Source of the DNA: Planctomycetota bacterium
Lineage (GTDB): Bacteria > Planctomycetota > UBA8742 > UBA2392
DNA length: 62,539 nucleotides
Direction: 5' to 3'
Assembly: GCA_022071975.1 (NCBI GenBank)
Contig: JAJVIO010000003.1
Coordinates: forward strand, 1-62,539
The position numbers were made by a program, and so were the translations under genes. This document shows, in pieces, positions 42,870-51,360 of this stretch (position 1 is the first letter of the stretch; each line of letters opens with the position of its first letter). The notes under the pieces were generated by a model. It had not been told where the DNA came from, did no database searches, and saw only the letters and a program-made list of their open reading frames with translations.

Positions 42870-43904
42870 ATGCGCACGACACTGATCACTTTCGCCGCCC
42901 TCGCCATGTTCCTGGCCGGCTGCACCACCATCTCGACAGTACCGCCCCAGCACGTGACGGCCGAAGATCCTGAGCCGCGCGATATCTGGATTTCCGAGAT
43001 GAGCGCCGAGCTGGGCTGGACCTACGACCGCGGTCCCGGTGCCTACGACTACACCATGAGCAGCCCGCAGGGCGACAAAGTGGTGTTCGAGGCCGGCAGC
43101 GACATCTTCAATGTGAACGGGACGCTCTGGCGCCAGGAGCGCGACGCCTTTGACCGCCGTCGCGACCTGCGCGTGCCCGAATCGACCTTCAACTTCCTGT
43201 GCAAGCACTTCGGGCGCTACGACCTGGTGCGCGGCCCCAAGCGCGAGCCCAAGGCCGAGTACACGCTGGAGCCCATCACGCCGCTGCCCACGGAGGAGAC
43301 GCCTTCGGACACCGTGAAGGCAACCAGCACGTTGCTGAAGGGCCTGACGATCTGCATCGATGCCGGCCACGGCGGCAAAGACCCGGGTGGGATCGGCCAT
43401 GGCGTGCAGGAGAAAGATGTGTGCCTGCCGGTGTCGCTGATGCTGCGCGACCTGTGCGAGTTGGCCAGCGCCAAGGTGATCATGACCCGCACCACAGACA
43501 CGTACCCCGAACTCGAGGAACGCTGCCAGATCGCCAACCGCGCCAAGTGCGACCTGTTCGTGAGCATCCACGCCAACATTTCGCCGACGGACGAGAGCGT
43601 CACGGGCATTGAAGTGTTCTACAACCAGAACTCGGAGCCGGGTGCCCTGTTCGCAAAGGCGCTTGTCGGCTCGCTCCACACCGCGACCGGCGCCAACAAC
43701 CGCGGCGCCAAGAAAGACCCCCGCGGCCTGCGTGTGCTGGAGAAAACCAACATGACGGCCACGCTGGTGGAGCTCGGCTTCCTGAGCAACGCGCAGGAAG
43801 CCAGGCTGCTGAGCCAGAAGGCTTACCAGGAGAAGCTGGCCAAGGCCCTTTATGAGGGCGTGGTGGCTACCTGGACCCGCAACCGGGCCAGCGTCAGCAA
43901 GTAG
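42870..43904 (+). CDS. N-acetylmuramoyl-L-alanine amidase lipoprotein (Amidase_3)
   Basis: 344 residues with lipobox LAGC (C18). Residues 25-150 form an N-terminal region with beta-strand pattern, perhaps a substrate-recruiting domain. Residues 155-340 are Amidase_3: zinc ligands H167 (IDAGHGGKDPGG), E181 (QEKD) and H234 (SIHAN), with catalytic E301 (TLVELGFLSN). It cuts the bond between muramic acid and L-alanine in peptidoglycan, in the periplasm. A strong terminator follows at once, so it is monocistronic. Confidence 0.93.
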   Translation: MRTTLITFAALAMFLAGCTTISTVPPQHVTAEDPEPRDIWISEMSAELGWTYDRGPGAYDYTMSSPQGDKVVFEAGSDIFNVNGTLWRQERDAFDRRRDLRVPESTFNFLCKHFGRYDLVRGPKREPKAEYTLEPITPLPTEETPSDTVKATSTLLKGLTICIDAGHGGKDPGGIGHGVQEKDVCLPVSLMLRDLCELASAKVIMTRTTDTYPELEERCQIANRAKCDLFVSIHANISPTDESVTGIEVFYNQNSEPGALFAKALVGSLHTATGANNRGAKKDPRGLRVLEKTNMTATLVELGFLSNAQEARLLSQKAYQEKLAKALYEGVVATWTRNRASVSK

Positions 43905-43920
43905 CGCTAAAAGCAGATAA

Positions 43921-43956
43921 AGGCCCCCGCTGCTGCGGGGGCCTTTTTGTTTTTTC
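43921..43956 (+). terminator. Rho-independent terminator of the amidase gene
   Basis: 10-bp perfect stem AGGCCCCCGC / GCGGGGGCCT, loop TGCT, then TTTTGTTTTTT. It starts 17 bp after the stop codon. The best intrinsic terminator in the window. Confidence 0.93.
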
Positions 43957-43996
43957 CCGGGCCCGGGAAGTTTCGTTTGTGGAACTTACGTGCCGC

Positions 43997-44071
43997 CTAT
44001 CCGCCCAGCAGCATCACAAACGCCGTAGCACCGACCAGCAGCAGACCCAGCGCAATGTATTCGTAGATCAT
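43997..44071 (-). CDS. Possible 24-residue membrane peptide
   Basis: A short reading frame begins MIYEYIALGLLLVGATA and ends LLGG. It has a clear RBS (GGGGAG, 6 nt before ATG) and is wholly hydrophobic after residue 5. It is shorter than most annotated genes and resembles single-helix accessory subunits in general. It is convergent with the amidase gene. There is no homology evidence; the RBS and helix make it worth keeping. Confidence 0.4.
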   Translation of the reverse strand: MIYEYIALGLLLVGATAFVMLLGG

Positions 44072-44162
44072 CCGTGTCTCCCCTTCAAGCGCCACAATAA
44101 GCGACTTCCATGGATACCCCATGAATCATCGAGAGGCCAATAGCTTCTTGATTCAGGGGTTT

Positions 44163-44168
44163 TAGAAT
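44163..44168 (+). promoter_or_regulatory. -10 box 8 nt before regulator A
   Basis: TAGAAT, then 8 nt to the ATG at 44177. Regulator B has TAAGAT at the same distance from its ATG. No Shine-Dalgarno at proper spacing. Confidence 0.35.
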
Positions 44169-44176
44169 TGAAACCC

Positions 44177-45664
44177 ATGGCCAGGGGGGATCAAAAACAC
44201 GACGAAGGCGACGCCCTGCGCGGGCGTCTGCGGTTGCTTGCCGAGCAGCACAGCCAGAACGAGATCGCCCGCCGCACGGGCGCCAGCAAGGCCAACGTCC
44301 ACCGCTACCTGCGTGCGGGGCGCGTGCCCGCCGACTTCCTGCAGCGCCTGGTGCATGCCTTCGGCCTGAACCCTGCCTGGCTGCTGCAAGGGCGTGGCGA
44401 AATGCTCGAGGCCCGGGTCAGCGAAGCCGCAGCCGCGGAATCCCAGCAGTTGCTCGAGCTGGTGGTGAAACTCAACGCCGTGGGCCATGAGCGCATCGGC
44501 GCCATGGCGGAGCAGCCCGCCCGCATGGTGCGCGAACTGGCCGACGCGCTGGCCCGCAACCAGGAGTTGCAGAAACGCATCATGGAGCGCGCCCGTCCCG
44601 TGTTCGTGAAGCTGTTGAACGATTACCGCGTGCTGATCGGCCAGCACCGCCACCAGGAAACCGCCGACGTGCTGCCGGCCCTGCGCCAGCTGGTGAAGCT
44701 GACCCAGAGCCCCAGCATGCAGGCCAACGTGGACATGCTCGAGGCCGTGCAGTGCTTCTTCGAGGGCGACTACACCCGCCAGCGCGAGCTGCACCGCTCG
44801 GCCCTGGCGGCGCTGCTGAACGCCGGGCGCCTGCGTGACGCCCAGTTCATGCGCCTGACCTACAACACCTGCGTGGGGCTGGCCTCGGCCGGGCGTTTGT
44901 CCGAAAGCGCGCGGCTGGCCAACGCGGCACTGCAGCTCGCGGACTCTGAGCCGCCGCGCTGGGTGGAAGACTGGCTGCTGCGGGTGCCCCAGGCCGTGCT
45001 GGACATGCAGACCGGCCGGCTGGGCCCGGCCATGCAGGAGCTGAGCCGCGTGGTGGCGGCCTGCGGCGGCGAAATCGCCGAGAACCTGCGCGACGCCCTG
45101 TTGTTCTGCGGCTTCCTGGCCGGCATGACGCCGCTGGAGGAAATCACCCGCCGCTGGACCAGCATGGCGGTCGGCTCGCCTCCGCTGCTGCTGCTGGGCC
45201 TGTGGACGCGCGAAGCCAACGCGCTGCAACGCGTGCGTCGAACCCGCGTCAACATGCAGGGCCACCTCGACGCGCGCTCCCGCCGGCTGATGGACGCCGT
45301 GGACGCCATCCTGGAGGGCAACGCCTTTCCCGACATCGCCAGCGCCGAGCCGGTGCTTCAGCTTGAGTTGCAGGTGATTGCCGGCGAAGCACTTTCGCGC
45401 GCAGGTGACACACGCGCCGCACGCAGGGCGTTCCGCCAGGCACAACAGGCGTTCGATGCCCTCGATGCCGAGTTCCTGCCTGATTTCATGGTGCGCGCCA
45501 TGCACGCGCGCAACGCCCTTGAACTCGGGGAACCCGCAGACAAAGAACGCGCGGCCGCTTTCATCCGCGACTCCCTTGCCCAAGGCTACGGCTTTCTGCG
45601 CACGCTGGCCGATACGCACGGCATCCAGGTTGCCGGCTCCGGCGCGGCCACGCCTGCCGGGTAA
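44177..45664 (+). CDS. HTH regulator A with TPR-like helical body
   Basis: 495 residues. ATG at 44177 (a TTG three codons earlier is possible). Residues about 8-75 form a Cro/C1-type helix-turn-helix: LRGRLRLLAEQHSQNEIARRT then GASKANVHRYLRAGRVPADF and LVHAFGLNPAWLLQGRGE. The remaining 400 residues are alpha-helical and TPR-like (AVQCFFEGDYTRQRELHRSAL; LLNAGRLRDAQFMRL). Regulator B at 56.8 kb has the same architecture and near-identical HTH wording, so the two are paralogues. They resemble large HTH-TPR regulators (Rgg/PlcR-like layout), where the TPR part senses a ligand; that is inference. Confidence 0.8.
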   Translation: MARGDQKHDEGDALRGRLRLLAEQHSQNEIARRTGASKANVHRYLRAGRVPADFLQRLVHAFGLNPAWLLQGRGEMLEARVSEAAAAESQQLLELVVKLNAVGHERIGAMAEQPARMVRELADALARNQELQKRIMERARPVFVKLLNDYRVLIGQHRHQETADVLPALRQLVKLTQSPSMQANVDMLEAVQCFFEGDYTRQRELHRSALAALLNAGRLRDAQFMRLTYNTCVGLASAGRLSESARLANAALQLADSEPPRWVEDWLLRVPQAVLDMQTGRLGPAMQELSRVVAACGGEIAENLRDALLFCGFLAGMTPLEEITRRWTSMAVGSPPLLLLGLWTREANALQRVRRTRVNMQGHLDARSRRLMDAVDAILEGNAFPDIASAEPVLQLELQVIAGEALSRAGDTRAARRAFRQAQQAFDALDAEFLPDFMVRAMHARNALELGEPADKERAAAFIRDSLAQGYGFLRTLADTHGIQVAGSGAATPAG

Positions 45665-45707
45665 CAAAGTGGCCCTGAGAACCTGAGCCGTAAGCGTGCT
45701 TGCCCGT

Positions 45708-45736
45708 TTGGCTTTCCCCGCCTGTGCGACTACACT
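45708..45736 (+). promoter_or_regulatory. Promoter with leaderless spacing
   Basis: -35 TTGGCT (45708-45713), 17 bp, -10 TACACT (45731-45736), then 7 nt to the ATG at 45744. Hexamers and spacing fit a housekeeping promoter. Confidence 0.5.
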
Positions 45737-45743
45737 CTAAAGC

Positions 45744-46328
45744 ATGCAGAACATCAAACCACACTGGGGCTGGTTCCTGCTTGGGCCGGCCGTGCTGATA
45801 CTGGGCGGCATCGCCTCGGTCGTTTTGATGGCCGGCGGCCTGATGAGCGTGGCCGAGGGAATGCAGCGCGTGGATGCGCCGGGCGAAGCGGTGATCCGCA
45901 TCGAGCAACCGGGCGAACAGGCGATCTTCTTCGAACAGCGCGGTGTGGCGGCGGCCAGTGCGCCCGCTGACCTCAAGCTCAGCATCACGCCGCTAGCCGG
46001 CGGCGAACCGCTGAGCATCAGCAACACCTTCGGCAGCGTCACCTACAACGCCAACGGCGTGGCCGGGCGCAACTACGGCTCAGTAAACTTCCCGGCTGCG
46101 GGCGAGTACAAGGTAGTGGTGGCGACGGCTACAGGCGGCGGGCAGGTTGCGCTGGGAGGTAACCCGGGCGAGAAAATTGTGGGTTCGCTGCTCGGGTTCT
46201 TTGGCGTGGGGTTCGGCTCGTTTGTCGCCTGCGTGATCATCCTGATCGTGGTGGCGGTGAAGCGGGCCAAGTTTCGCAAGGCCTTGCTGCAGCAGCAGTA
46301 CGCCACCTACCCTGCGCCGGTTCGCTAG
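45744..46328 (+). CDS. Two-helix membrane protein
   Basis: 194 residues. Membrane helices at about 10-34 and 150-172 enclose an extracytoplasmic beta-rich domain of about 115 residues (GEAVIRIEQPGEQAIFFEQRG; SVNFPAAGEYKVVVATATGG). Both ends are cytoplasmic; the C-terminus is basic and Gln/Tyr-rich. The enclosed domain has the look of an Ig-like or C2-like sandwich. Family not recognised. It sits between regulator A and the first Tat lipoprotein. Confidence 0.7.
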   Translation: MQNIKPHWGWFLLGPAVLILGGIASVVLMAGGLMSVAEGMQRVDAPGEAVIRIEQPGEQAIFFEQRGVAAASAPADLKLSITPLAGGEPLSISNTFGSVTYNANGVAGRNYGSVNFPAAGEYKVVVATATGGGQVALGGNPGEKIVGSLLGFFGVGFGSFVACVIILIVVAVKRAKFRKALLQQQYATYPAPVR

Positions 46329-46400
46329 CGGCGGGTTTCCCCTGCGCCCCGGCTTGGTATCGTGGCGGCGATACAGGGCGGCCTGACGCAGGAGCATTCC

Positions 46401-47627
46401 ATGGATCGCTCACGTCGTTCATTCATTCACGCGAGCGCGCTTGCCGCTCTCGCCGCCGGTTGCTCCGGCGGCGGTTCCAATAACGCCGCGCCCGCCGCAA
46501 ACGCCGCAACCAACCAGCCGGCCGGCAACGCCGCGCCGGAACCGCGGCCGCCCGTGCTTGACCCGACGGATCACCGCGGGCTGCTGATCGGCCCGGGTGG
46601 GCGCACCCGCGACGGAGAAAAGGAAAACTGGCTGTCATTCGTCGATCTCGATCGCGTCGAGGAGTTCGTGAGCGGCGCGGCGAAGCCCGCGTTGCTGCCC
46701 ATCGGCTTCGCCGGCCACGCTGTGGTGCCGCACCCCATTGAGCGCCATCGCGCCGGCATCTTCGAGAAGTGGGGCCCTGGCGCTTGCGAAGTGGACATGC
46801 GCGCCATGACCGTGCTGCGGCAGATCGAGACCGTGCCGGAGCGCGAGTTTTACGGCCACGCGGCCTGGTCGAAAGACGGCAGCCTGCTGTACGCGGTCGA
46901 GAGTACCAAGCGCAGCCTGGGCGCCTACGACGGCGTGATCGCGGTGCGCGACTGGCAAAGCATGAAACTGCTGGGCGAGTTCCCGACGTTCAGCAAGTCT
47001 CCCCATGACTGCCACATATTGGATGACGGCAAGACTCTGGCCATCACCAACGGCGGCGGCGGCCCCGACGAGGACAATGCCTGCGTCACCTTCGTGGACA
47101 TTGCATCTGAGAAGCTGCTGGATAGCGTGCCCATCGCCGGCCTGATGGCGGGGCACCTGGCCATTTCGGCGCGCTCCAGCAAGGGCGACCTGGCCGTGGG
47201 CTCAACCCCGCACAGCCCGCCCGGCAGCGGGCCCGAAGGCTTCAAGACCGTGCCCGGCGGCCTGACACTGCGGCCCGGCGGCGGCAAAGCCGTGACGATG
47301 AGCGAGCCCGCCGAGGTCACGAAAAAGATGCTGGGTGAAACCCTGAGCCTGGTGATCCAAGAGGAACTCGGCGTGGTGGGCGCTACCAACCCGGCCGGCA
47401 ACATCGTGACCTTCTGGGACATCAAGCAGGGCAAGCACCTGAAGAGCTTTGATCTGCCGCTGGCGCGGGGGATTGCCCTGACGCTGGACAAGCGCTACTT
47501 CGTGGTCAGCTACGCCTCGAACTCAAGCATTGTGCTGATCCGCGCGGCAGACCTGGTCGAGATTGAGGCCAGCCGCTTCAAGCCCTCCGGCATTGCAGGC
47601 TCCCATGCCATCGTCTATGAGTTGTAA
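46401..47627 (+). CDS. Tat-exported DUF1513-type propeller lipoprotein A
   Basis: 408 residues from the ATG at 46401 (AGGAG, 6 nt upstream). A twin-arginine signal (RSRRSFIHAS) runs into lipobox LAAGC with C21, so it is folded before export and lipid-anchored. The body fits DUF1513, a seven-bladed WD40/YVTN-like propeller: LLPIGFAGHAVVPHPIERH, REFYGHAAWSKDG, SPHDCHILDDGKTLAITNGGG and [14 protein letters not shown]. In Proteobacteria DUF1513 genes accompany periplasmic iron-uptake proteins; none of those is here. Propeller B at 51.5 kb is a paralogue. Confidence 0.85.
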   Translation: MDRSRRSFIHASALAALAAGCSGGGSNNAAPAANAATNQPAGNAAPEPRPPVLDPTDHRGLLIGPGGRTRDGEKENWLSFVDLDRVEEFVSGAAKPALLPIGFAGHAVVPHPIERHRAGIFEKWGPGACEVDMRAMTVLRQIETVPEREFYGHAAWSKDGSLLYAVESTKRSLGAYDGVIAVRDWQSMKLLGEFPTFSKSPHDCHILDDGKTLAITNGGGGPDEDNACVTFVDIASEKLLDSVPIAGLMAGHLAISARSSKGDLAVGSTPHSPPGSGPEGFKTVPGGLTLRPGGGKAVTMSEPAEVTKKMLGETLSLVIQEELGVVGATNPAGNIVTFWDIKQGKHLKSFDLPLARGIALTLDKRYFVVSYASNSSIVLIRAADLVEIEASRFKPSGIAGSHAIVYEL

Positions 47628-47711
47628 ACAGGCTGCCCGCATACTGTCAGAAACTTGCTAAGGATGGGCCGCCCGGATACAACCTAGGCACTACTAACCA
47701 GGAGCACCTCA

Positions 47712-48755
47712 GTGGCACAGCCAGAACGCGTGAAGATTGCCGTGATCGGCGTAGGGCACCTAGGCAAGAACCACGCGCGCGTGTTGAAGGAACTGCCGGC
47801 GGCTGAGCTTGTTGCGGTCGTTGACTCCGATCCCAAGAAAGCAGCCGAAATCGCCGAACGTTTCCACGTTGAGGCCCTGACTGACTACAAGCAACTGAAG
47901 GGGCGGGTGGACGCCGTCAGCGTGGTAGTGCCGACCCGTTACCACTACGAGGTGGCGAGCTGGGCCTTCGAGAACGGGCTGCACGCCCTGGTCGAGAAAC
48001 CAATGGCCTACACCGTTGAGGAGTGCCACAAGCTCAACGAACTGGCCAAGAAGCACAAGCGCATCCTGCAGGTCGGGCACATCGAACGCTTCAACCCGGC
48101 TTTGTCCAGCATCCGTAACGCGATCAACACCGTTGCCTTCATCGAGGCCGACCGCCTGAGCCCCTACCCGTTCCGTTCCACGGACGTGGGCGTGGTGATG
48201 GACGTGATGATCCACGACCTGGACATCATCCTGAGCATCGTGGGCAGCGAAGTGGAAGACATCCAGGCGGTGTGCACGCCGGTGCTGTCCAAGCGGCACG
48301 AAGACATCGCCAGCGTGCGCCTGACCTTTAAGAACGGCAGCGTGGCGAACATCACCGCCAGCCGCATCTCGGACAAATCCGTGCGCAAGATGCGCATCTT
48401 CTGCGCGGACCGCTATCTGAACCTGGACTTCGCCGGCAAACAGGCCTGGATTTACAGCAAGACGCCCAAGCTGGACCAGGCGGATTTCCACGTCGAAAAC
48501 GTGGACATCAGCGGCATCGACGACCTGATGCAGTTCGTGTTCAACGACCTGATCCGCGTGGAGCAGGTGGTGATCGGCGAAGAGGAACCATTAAAGGAAG
48601 AGCTGAAGCACTTCATCCACGCGGTCAAGACCGGCGAGCGTCCCAAAGTCGGCGGCGAAGAGGGTTTGGCGGCGATTCAGCTCGCGCACGACATCCTCGC
48701 GGCCGCGCGCCAGCACTACAACAAGCACGTGCCGGAAGAGCACCGTCGCTGGTAG
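47712..48755 (+). CDS. Gfo/Idh/MocA-family NAD(P)-dependent oxidoreductase
   Basis: 347 residues from a GTG at 47712 (AGGAG, 7 nt upstream). The Rossmann domain has VIGVGHLGKNHARVL (GxGxxG) and the conserved EKPMAYTVEE motif with catalytic Lys; the C-terminal domain has MDVMIHDLDIIL with the active-site His. GHIERFNPA and HDLDI resemble UDP-N-acetylglucosamine 3-dehydrogenase (GnnA-like) members that serve lipid A amide synthesis, but the transaminase partner is missing here, so the substrate is a guess. A strong terminator follows. Confidence 0.9.
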   Translation: MAQPERVKIAVIGVGHLGKNHARVLKELPAAELVAVVDSDPKKAAEIAERFHVEALTDYKQLKGRVDAVSVVVPTRYHYEVASWAFENGLHALVEKPMAYTVEECHKLNELAKKHKRILQVGHIERFNPALSSIRNAINTVAFIEADRLSPYPFRSTDVGVVMDVMIHDLDIILSIVGSEVEDIQAVCTPVLSKRHEDIASVRLTFKNGSVANITASRISDKSVRKMRIFCADRYLNLDFAGKQAWIYSKTPKLDQADFHVENVDISGIDDLMQFVFNDLIRVEQVVIGEEEPLKEELKHFIHAVKTGERPKVGGEEGLAAIQLAHDILAAARQHYNKHVPEEHRRW

Positions 48756-48790
48756 TGATATTAAGCAGGAATTCATTCACTCGTTACTGA

Positions 48791-48816
48791 AAATCGCCCC
48801 GTTGGGGCGATTTTTG
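48791..48816 (+). terminator. Rho-independent terminator after the oxidoreductase gene
   Basis: 10-bp stem AAATCGCCCC / GGGGCGATTT, loop GTT, followed by TTTG. It starts 36 bp after the stop codon. Confidence 0.9.
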
Positions 48817-48829
48817 TTCCCGTACGGTA

Positions 48830-48920
48830 CCGTTTCGGGACCGGCAGTCAGGTCGGTAATGTTACGCGCTGGTCCGGTTTTCGTTACCGAAACGGAACTG
48901 CTTGCATAAGTGCATATAAT
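48830..48920 (+). promoter_or_regulatory. vWA1 upstream region: dyad and -10 box
   Basis: CCGTTTCGG (48830-48838) and its reverse complement CCGAAACGG (48887-48895) are 48 bp apart, just upstream of a perfect TATAAT at 48915-48920. No standard -35. The segment AAGTGCATATAATCAGG around the -10 aligns with AAGTGCAAAATAACTGG upstream of vWA2 (50316-50332). The layout suggests a looped or cooperative operator. The remaining leader, 48921-49061, holds no gene. Confidence 0.4.
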
Positions 48921-49061
48921 CAGGATACTTGTATCTGTAACCGCATTGGCCGTGACGCTTCTGTTGCACGTCCGTCAAGATGCCAAGGATTTGGCACAAC
49001 CCCTGCTCTTGCAAAGTGTTTCCTGGGCAGTATCCCAAACCCAAACTTCGGGAGATTCAAG

Positions 49062-49889
49062 ATGCGCAAGATCATCGCGAGCATGGCCTGCCTCGCCTTC
49101 GTCTTTTGCGCGGCCGGCGTCGCGGCCCAGACCACCGGGACCTCGACGCTGTCCAGCAAAGACGCGAACAAGACCGATGCTCACGACCGTCCGATCGGCG
49201 GTGTGAACATCAAGCTTCCGCCGCCTGCGGCCACGACCAACCCGCCGTCCGAGCCGCCTCCGCCCCCGCCGGCTCCCCCGGCTCCGACTCCGCCCAGCGA
49301 AGGTGAAGACCTTCCGCCGGTTGAGACGCCCCCCGACCCGCCCCCGCCCGAAGATCCGCCCACCTACTACGGTGAGCCCGTGCAGGGTAAGTTCGCCTTC
49401 GTGCTGGACGCCTCGGGTTCGATGTACGGCTCGCGTATCGCGACCGTGCGCGCCGAGACCACCGCGACCATCGGCGACCTGACGGAAGACGACGAGTTCG
49501 ACTGTGTCGCTTTCGGTGACCAGTTCGGCAGCTCTCAGTACTACAGCAAATTCATGTGGGGCACCCTGCTGCCCGGCACTGACGGCAACAAGAGCAGCGC
49601 CATCAGCTGGGTCAACGGACCCAGCACCAACCCGGGCGGCGGCACGCCCAGCTACGCCTGCCTGAAGCGCAGCTGCGAAGTGTACCCGGCCGACCTGGAC
49701 AAGATGTTCTTCCTGTCTGACGGTTACCCGAACACCAGCGGCTCCAGCAGCCAGATCCTGGCTGACTTCCCGGGCTGGTGGGCGAAGTTCACCGACTGCG
49801 AACTGATCTGCATCTGCGTCGGTGGTGGCGGCGCCAGCTTCATGCAGCAGCTCGCGGCCTTGGCCGGCGGCAGCTACGTCGCAGCCTAG
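49062..49889 (+). CDS. Secreted von Willebrand A-domain protein 1
   Basis: 275 residues. Signal peptide 1-22 (MRKIIASMACLAFVFCAAG). Residues 23-107 form a Pro-rich stalk. Residues 108-275 are a vWA domain with a complete MIDAS: D116-x-S118-x-S120 (LDASGS), T195 (GGGTPSY) and D220 (LSDGYPN), so it should bind a divalent cation and a ligand. The cysteines (DCVAF, CLKRSC, CELICIC) may form disulfides. It is 275 residues like vWA2 and near-identical over most of its length, a tandem duplicate. A GCAA-loop hairpin follows, as for vWA2. The partner is unknown. Confidence 0.9.
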   Translation: MRKIIASMACLAFVFCAAGVAAQTTGTSTLSSKDANKTDAHDRPIGGVNIKLPPPAATTNPPSEPPPPPPAPPAPTPPSEGEDLPPVETPPDPPPPEDPPTYYGEPVQGKFAFVLDASGSMYGSRIATVRAETTATIGDLTEDDEFDCVAFGDQFGSSQYYSKFMWGTLLPGTDGNKSSAISWVNGPSTNPGGGTPSYACLKRSCEVYPADLDKMFFLSDGYPNTSGSSSQILADFPGWWAKFTDCELICICVGGGGASFMQQLAALAGGSYVAA

Positions 49890-49942
49890 AAACATACAAG
49901 ACCTTGTGAACCGACCAGACCAGTCGGAACGCTTGGAGGAGA

Positions 49943-49964
49943 GGGGGAGCCGCAAGGCTCCCCC
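49943..49964 (+). terminator. GCAA-tetraloop hairpin after vWA1
   Basis: GGGGGAGCC / GGCTCCCCC, 9-bp perfect stem with a GNRA-type loop GCAA, then AGGCATTTAA. An almost identical copy follows vWA2. There is only a short T run, so it could end or protect the transcript. Confidence 0.65.
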
Positions 49965-50375
49965 AGGCATTTAACCGTCGCTACGGCTTATGTTTGGTGC
50001 TGGCCAACGGCATCCCGGCAGTTCACGCTGAAAGCCCTCGTTCAATCACGGAGGCAGTCTCAGCTATATGTAACCGGCTGAGATGCCTGGTCGGTAACCG
50101 TGTTTCTCGTGGTAACGCCGGTGCCGACTGGCGGGTGTAACTGGGGTGCAGACCGGTTCCCTTTTGGTGTCAGGGCAACCACCCAATGCGGTTGTGTCAT
50201 GGTCGCCAGCTATGGCAGCGGGGGAGCGACTGCCTAAACCATTGTTTTGTAGCAACTTACGAAATGGCAAGTGGCTGGCGATTAAAACCGGTGACAAATG
50301 GGGAATTGGCACGCCAAGTGCAAAATAACTGGCAGGTTTTACCTTACTTCGAAATCAGGAACTGAGGAGCTACTG
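49965..50375. other. Non-coding spacer between vWA1 and vWA2
   Basis: 411 bp with no credible gene. It has several short GGTAAC-type words (GTAACCGG near 50069, CGGTAACCG near 50092, GGTAACGCC near 50110) and, near the end, AAGTGCAAAATAACTGG, which resembles the vWA1 -10 region. A strong RBS (GAGGAG) precedes vWA2 at 50376. Parts are less GC-rich than the genes. Confidence 0.5.
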
Positions 50376-51203
50376 ATGCGCAAGTTACTCACTGGCATGG
50401 CTTGCCTTGCCTTTGTGTTCGGCGCCGGGATGCTCGGGGCCCAGACTACTGGTACCTCGACGCTTTCCAGCAAAGACGCAAGCAAGACCGACGCCCACGA
50501 CCGCCCGATCGGCGGCGTGAACATCAAGCTGCCGCCGCCTGCGGCCAGCACCAACCCGCCTTCTGAGCCGCCGCCTCCGCCGCCGGCTCCGCCCGCGCCC
50601 ACTCCGCCCAGCGAAGGTGAAGACCTTCCGCCGGTCGAGACGCCCCCCGACCCGCCTCCGCCCGAAGATCCGCCCACCTATTACGGTGAGCCGGTACAGG
50701 GCAAGTTCGTGTTCGTGCTGGACGCCTCGGGCTCGATGTACGGATCGCGTATCGCGACCCTGCGCGCCGAGACCACCGCGACCATCGGCGACCTGACCGA
50801 AGACGACGAGTTCGACGTCGCCGCGTACGGCGGCCAGTTCCCGTCGACCCAGGACTACACCAAGTTCATGTGGGGCACCCTGCTGCCCGGCACCGACGGC
50901 AACAAGAGCAGCGCCGTCAGCTGGGTCAACGGCCCCAGCACCAACCCGGGCGGCATGACGCCCAGCTACGCCTGCTTGAAGAAGTGCTGCCAGGTCTACC
51001 CTGCTGACCTGGACAAGTTCTTCTTCATCACCGACGGCTACCCGAACATCACCGGTTCCAGCAGCCAGATTCTGGCTGACTTCCCGGGCTGGTGGTCGAA
51101 GTTCACCGACTGCGAACTGATTGCAGTCTGCATCGGTGGCGGTGGCGCCAGCTTCATGCAGCAGCTCGCGGCTCTGGCCGGCGGCTCTTACGTCGCGGCC
51201 TAA
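50376..51203 (+). CDS. Secreted von Willebrand A-domain protein 2
   Basis: 275 residues from the ATG at 50376 (GAGGAG, 6 nt upstream); a longer frame to 50298 lacks a signal sequence. Same plan as vWA1: signal peptide 1-22, Pro-rich stalk 23-107 (almost identical), vWA domain 108-275 with DASGS, a Thr in GGMTPSY and D220 in ITDGYPN, so the MIDAS is intact. Differences cluster at residues 146-165 (DEFDVAAYGGQFPSTQDYTK versus the vWA1 version) and 200-212 (CLKKCCQVYP), probable surface loops near the ligand site. That points to diversified partners. Its 3' hairpin matches that of vWA1. Confidence 0.9.
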   Translation: MRKLLTGMACLAFVFGAGMLGAQTTGTSTLSSKDASKTDAHDRPIGGVNIKLPPPAASTNPPSEPPPPPPAPPAPTPPSEGEDLPPVETPPDPPPPEDPPTYYGEPVQGKFVFVLDASGSMYGSRIATLRAETTATIGDLTEDDEFDVAAYGGQFPSTQDYTKFMWGTLLPGTDGNKSSAVSWVNGPSTNPGGMTPSYACLKKCCQVYPADLDKFFFITDGYPNITGSSSQILADFPGWWSKFTDCELIAVCIGGGGASFMQQLAALAGGSYVAA

Positions 51204-51237
51204 CGCCGAAACACCTGTCACAAAGCTTGGAGGAAAT

Positions 51238-51259
51238 GGGGGAGCCGCAAGGCTCCCCC
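51238..51259 (+). terminator. GCAA-tetraloop hairpin after vWA2
   Basis: GGGGGAGCC / GGCTCCCCC with loop GCAA, same as at 49943-49964, including the flanking GCTTGGAGGA before and AGGCA.TTAA after. The duplication therefore includes the 3' untranslated region. Confidence 0.65.
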
Positions 51260-51272
51260 AGGCACTTAATCA

Positions 51273-51307
51273 GGAAGCAGGAGGCAGGAGGCAGGAAGCA
51301 GGAGGGT
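51273..51307. repeat. Heptanucleotide repeat (GGAGGCA type)
   Basis: Five units GGAAGCA, GGAGGCA, GGAGGCA, GGAAGCA, GGAGGGT. The reverse complement (TGCCTCC) is the unit family seen at 5142-5176 and at 51452-51472, so this array is inverted relative to the second array downstream. The stretch between 51204 and 51548 contains no gene. Confidence 0.8.
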
Positions 51308-51360
51308 GAACCAGTCAGATTGTCGGAGTCCCCTAGCCCCAATCCGCTTTAGGCCGCCTG

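Noticed and set aside
43997-44071. KdpF-like potassium pump subunit
   Set aside because: The size fits, but the sequence does not and no kdp genes are nearby.
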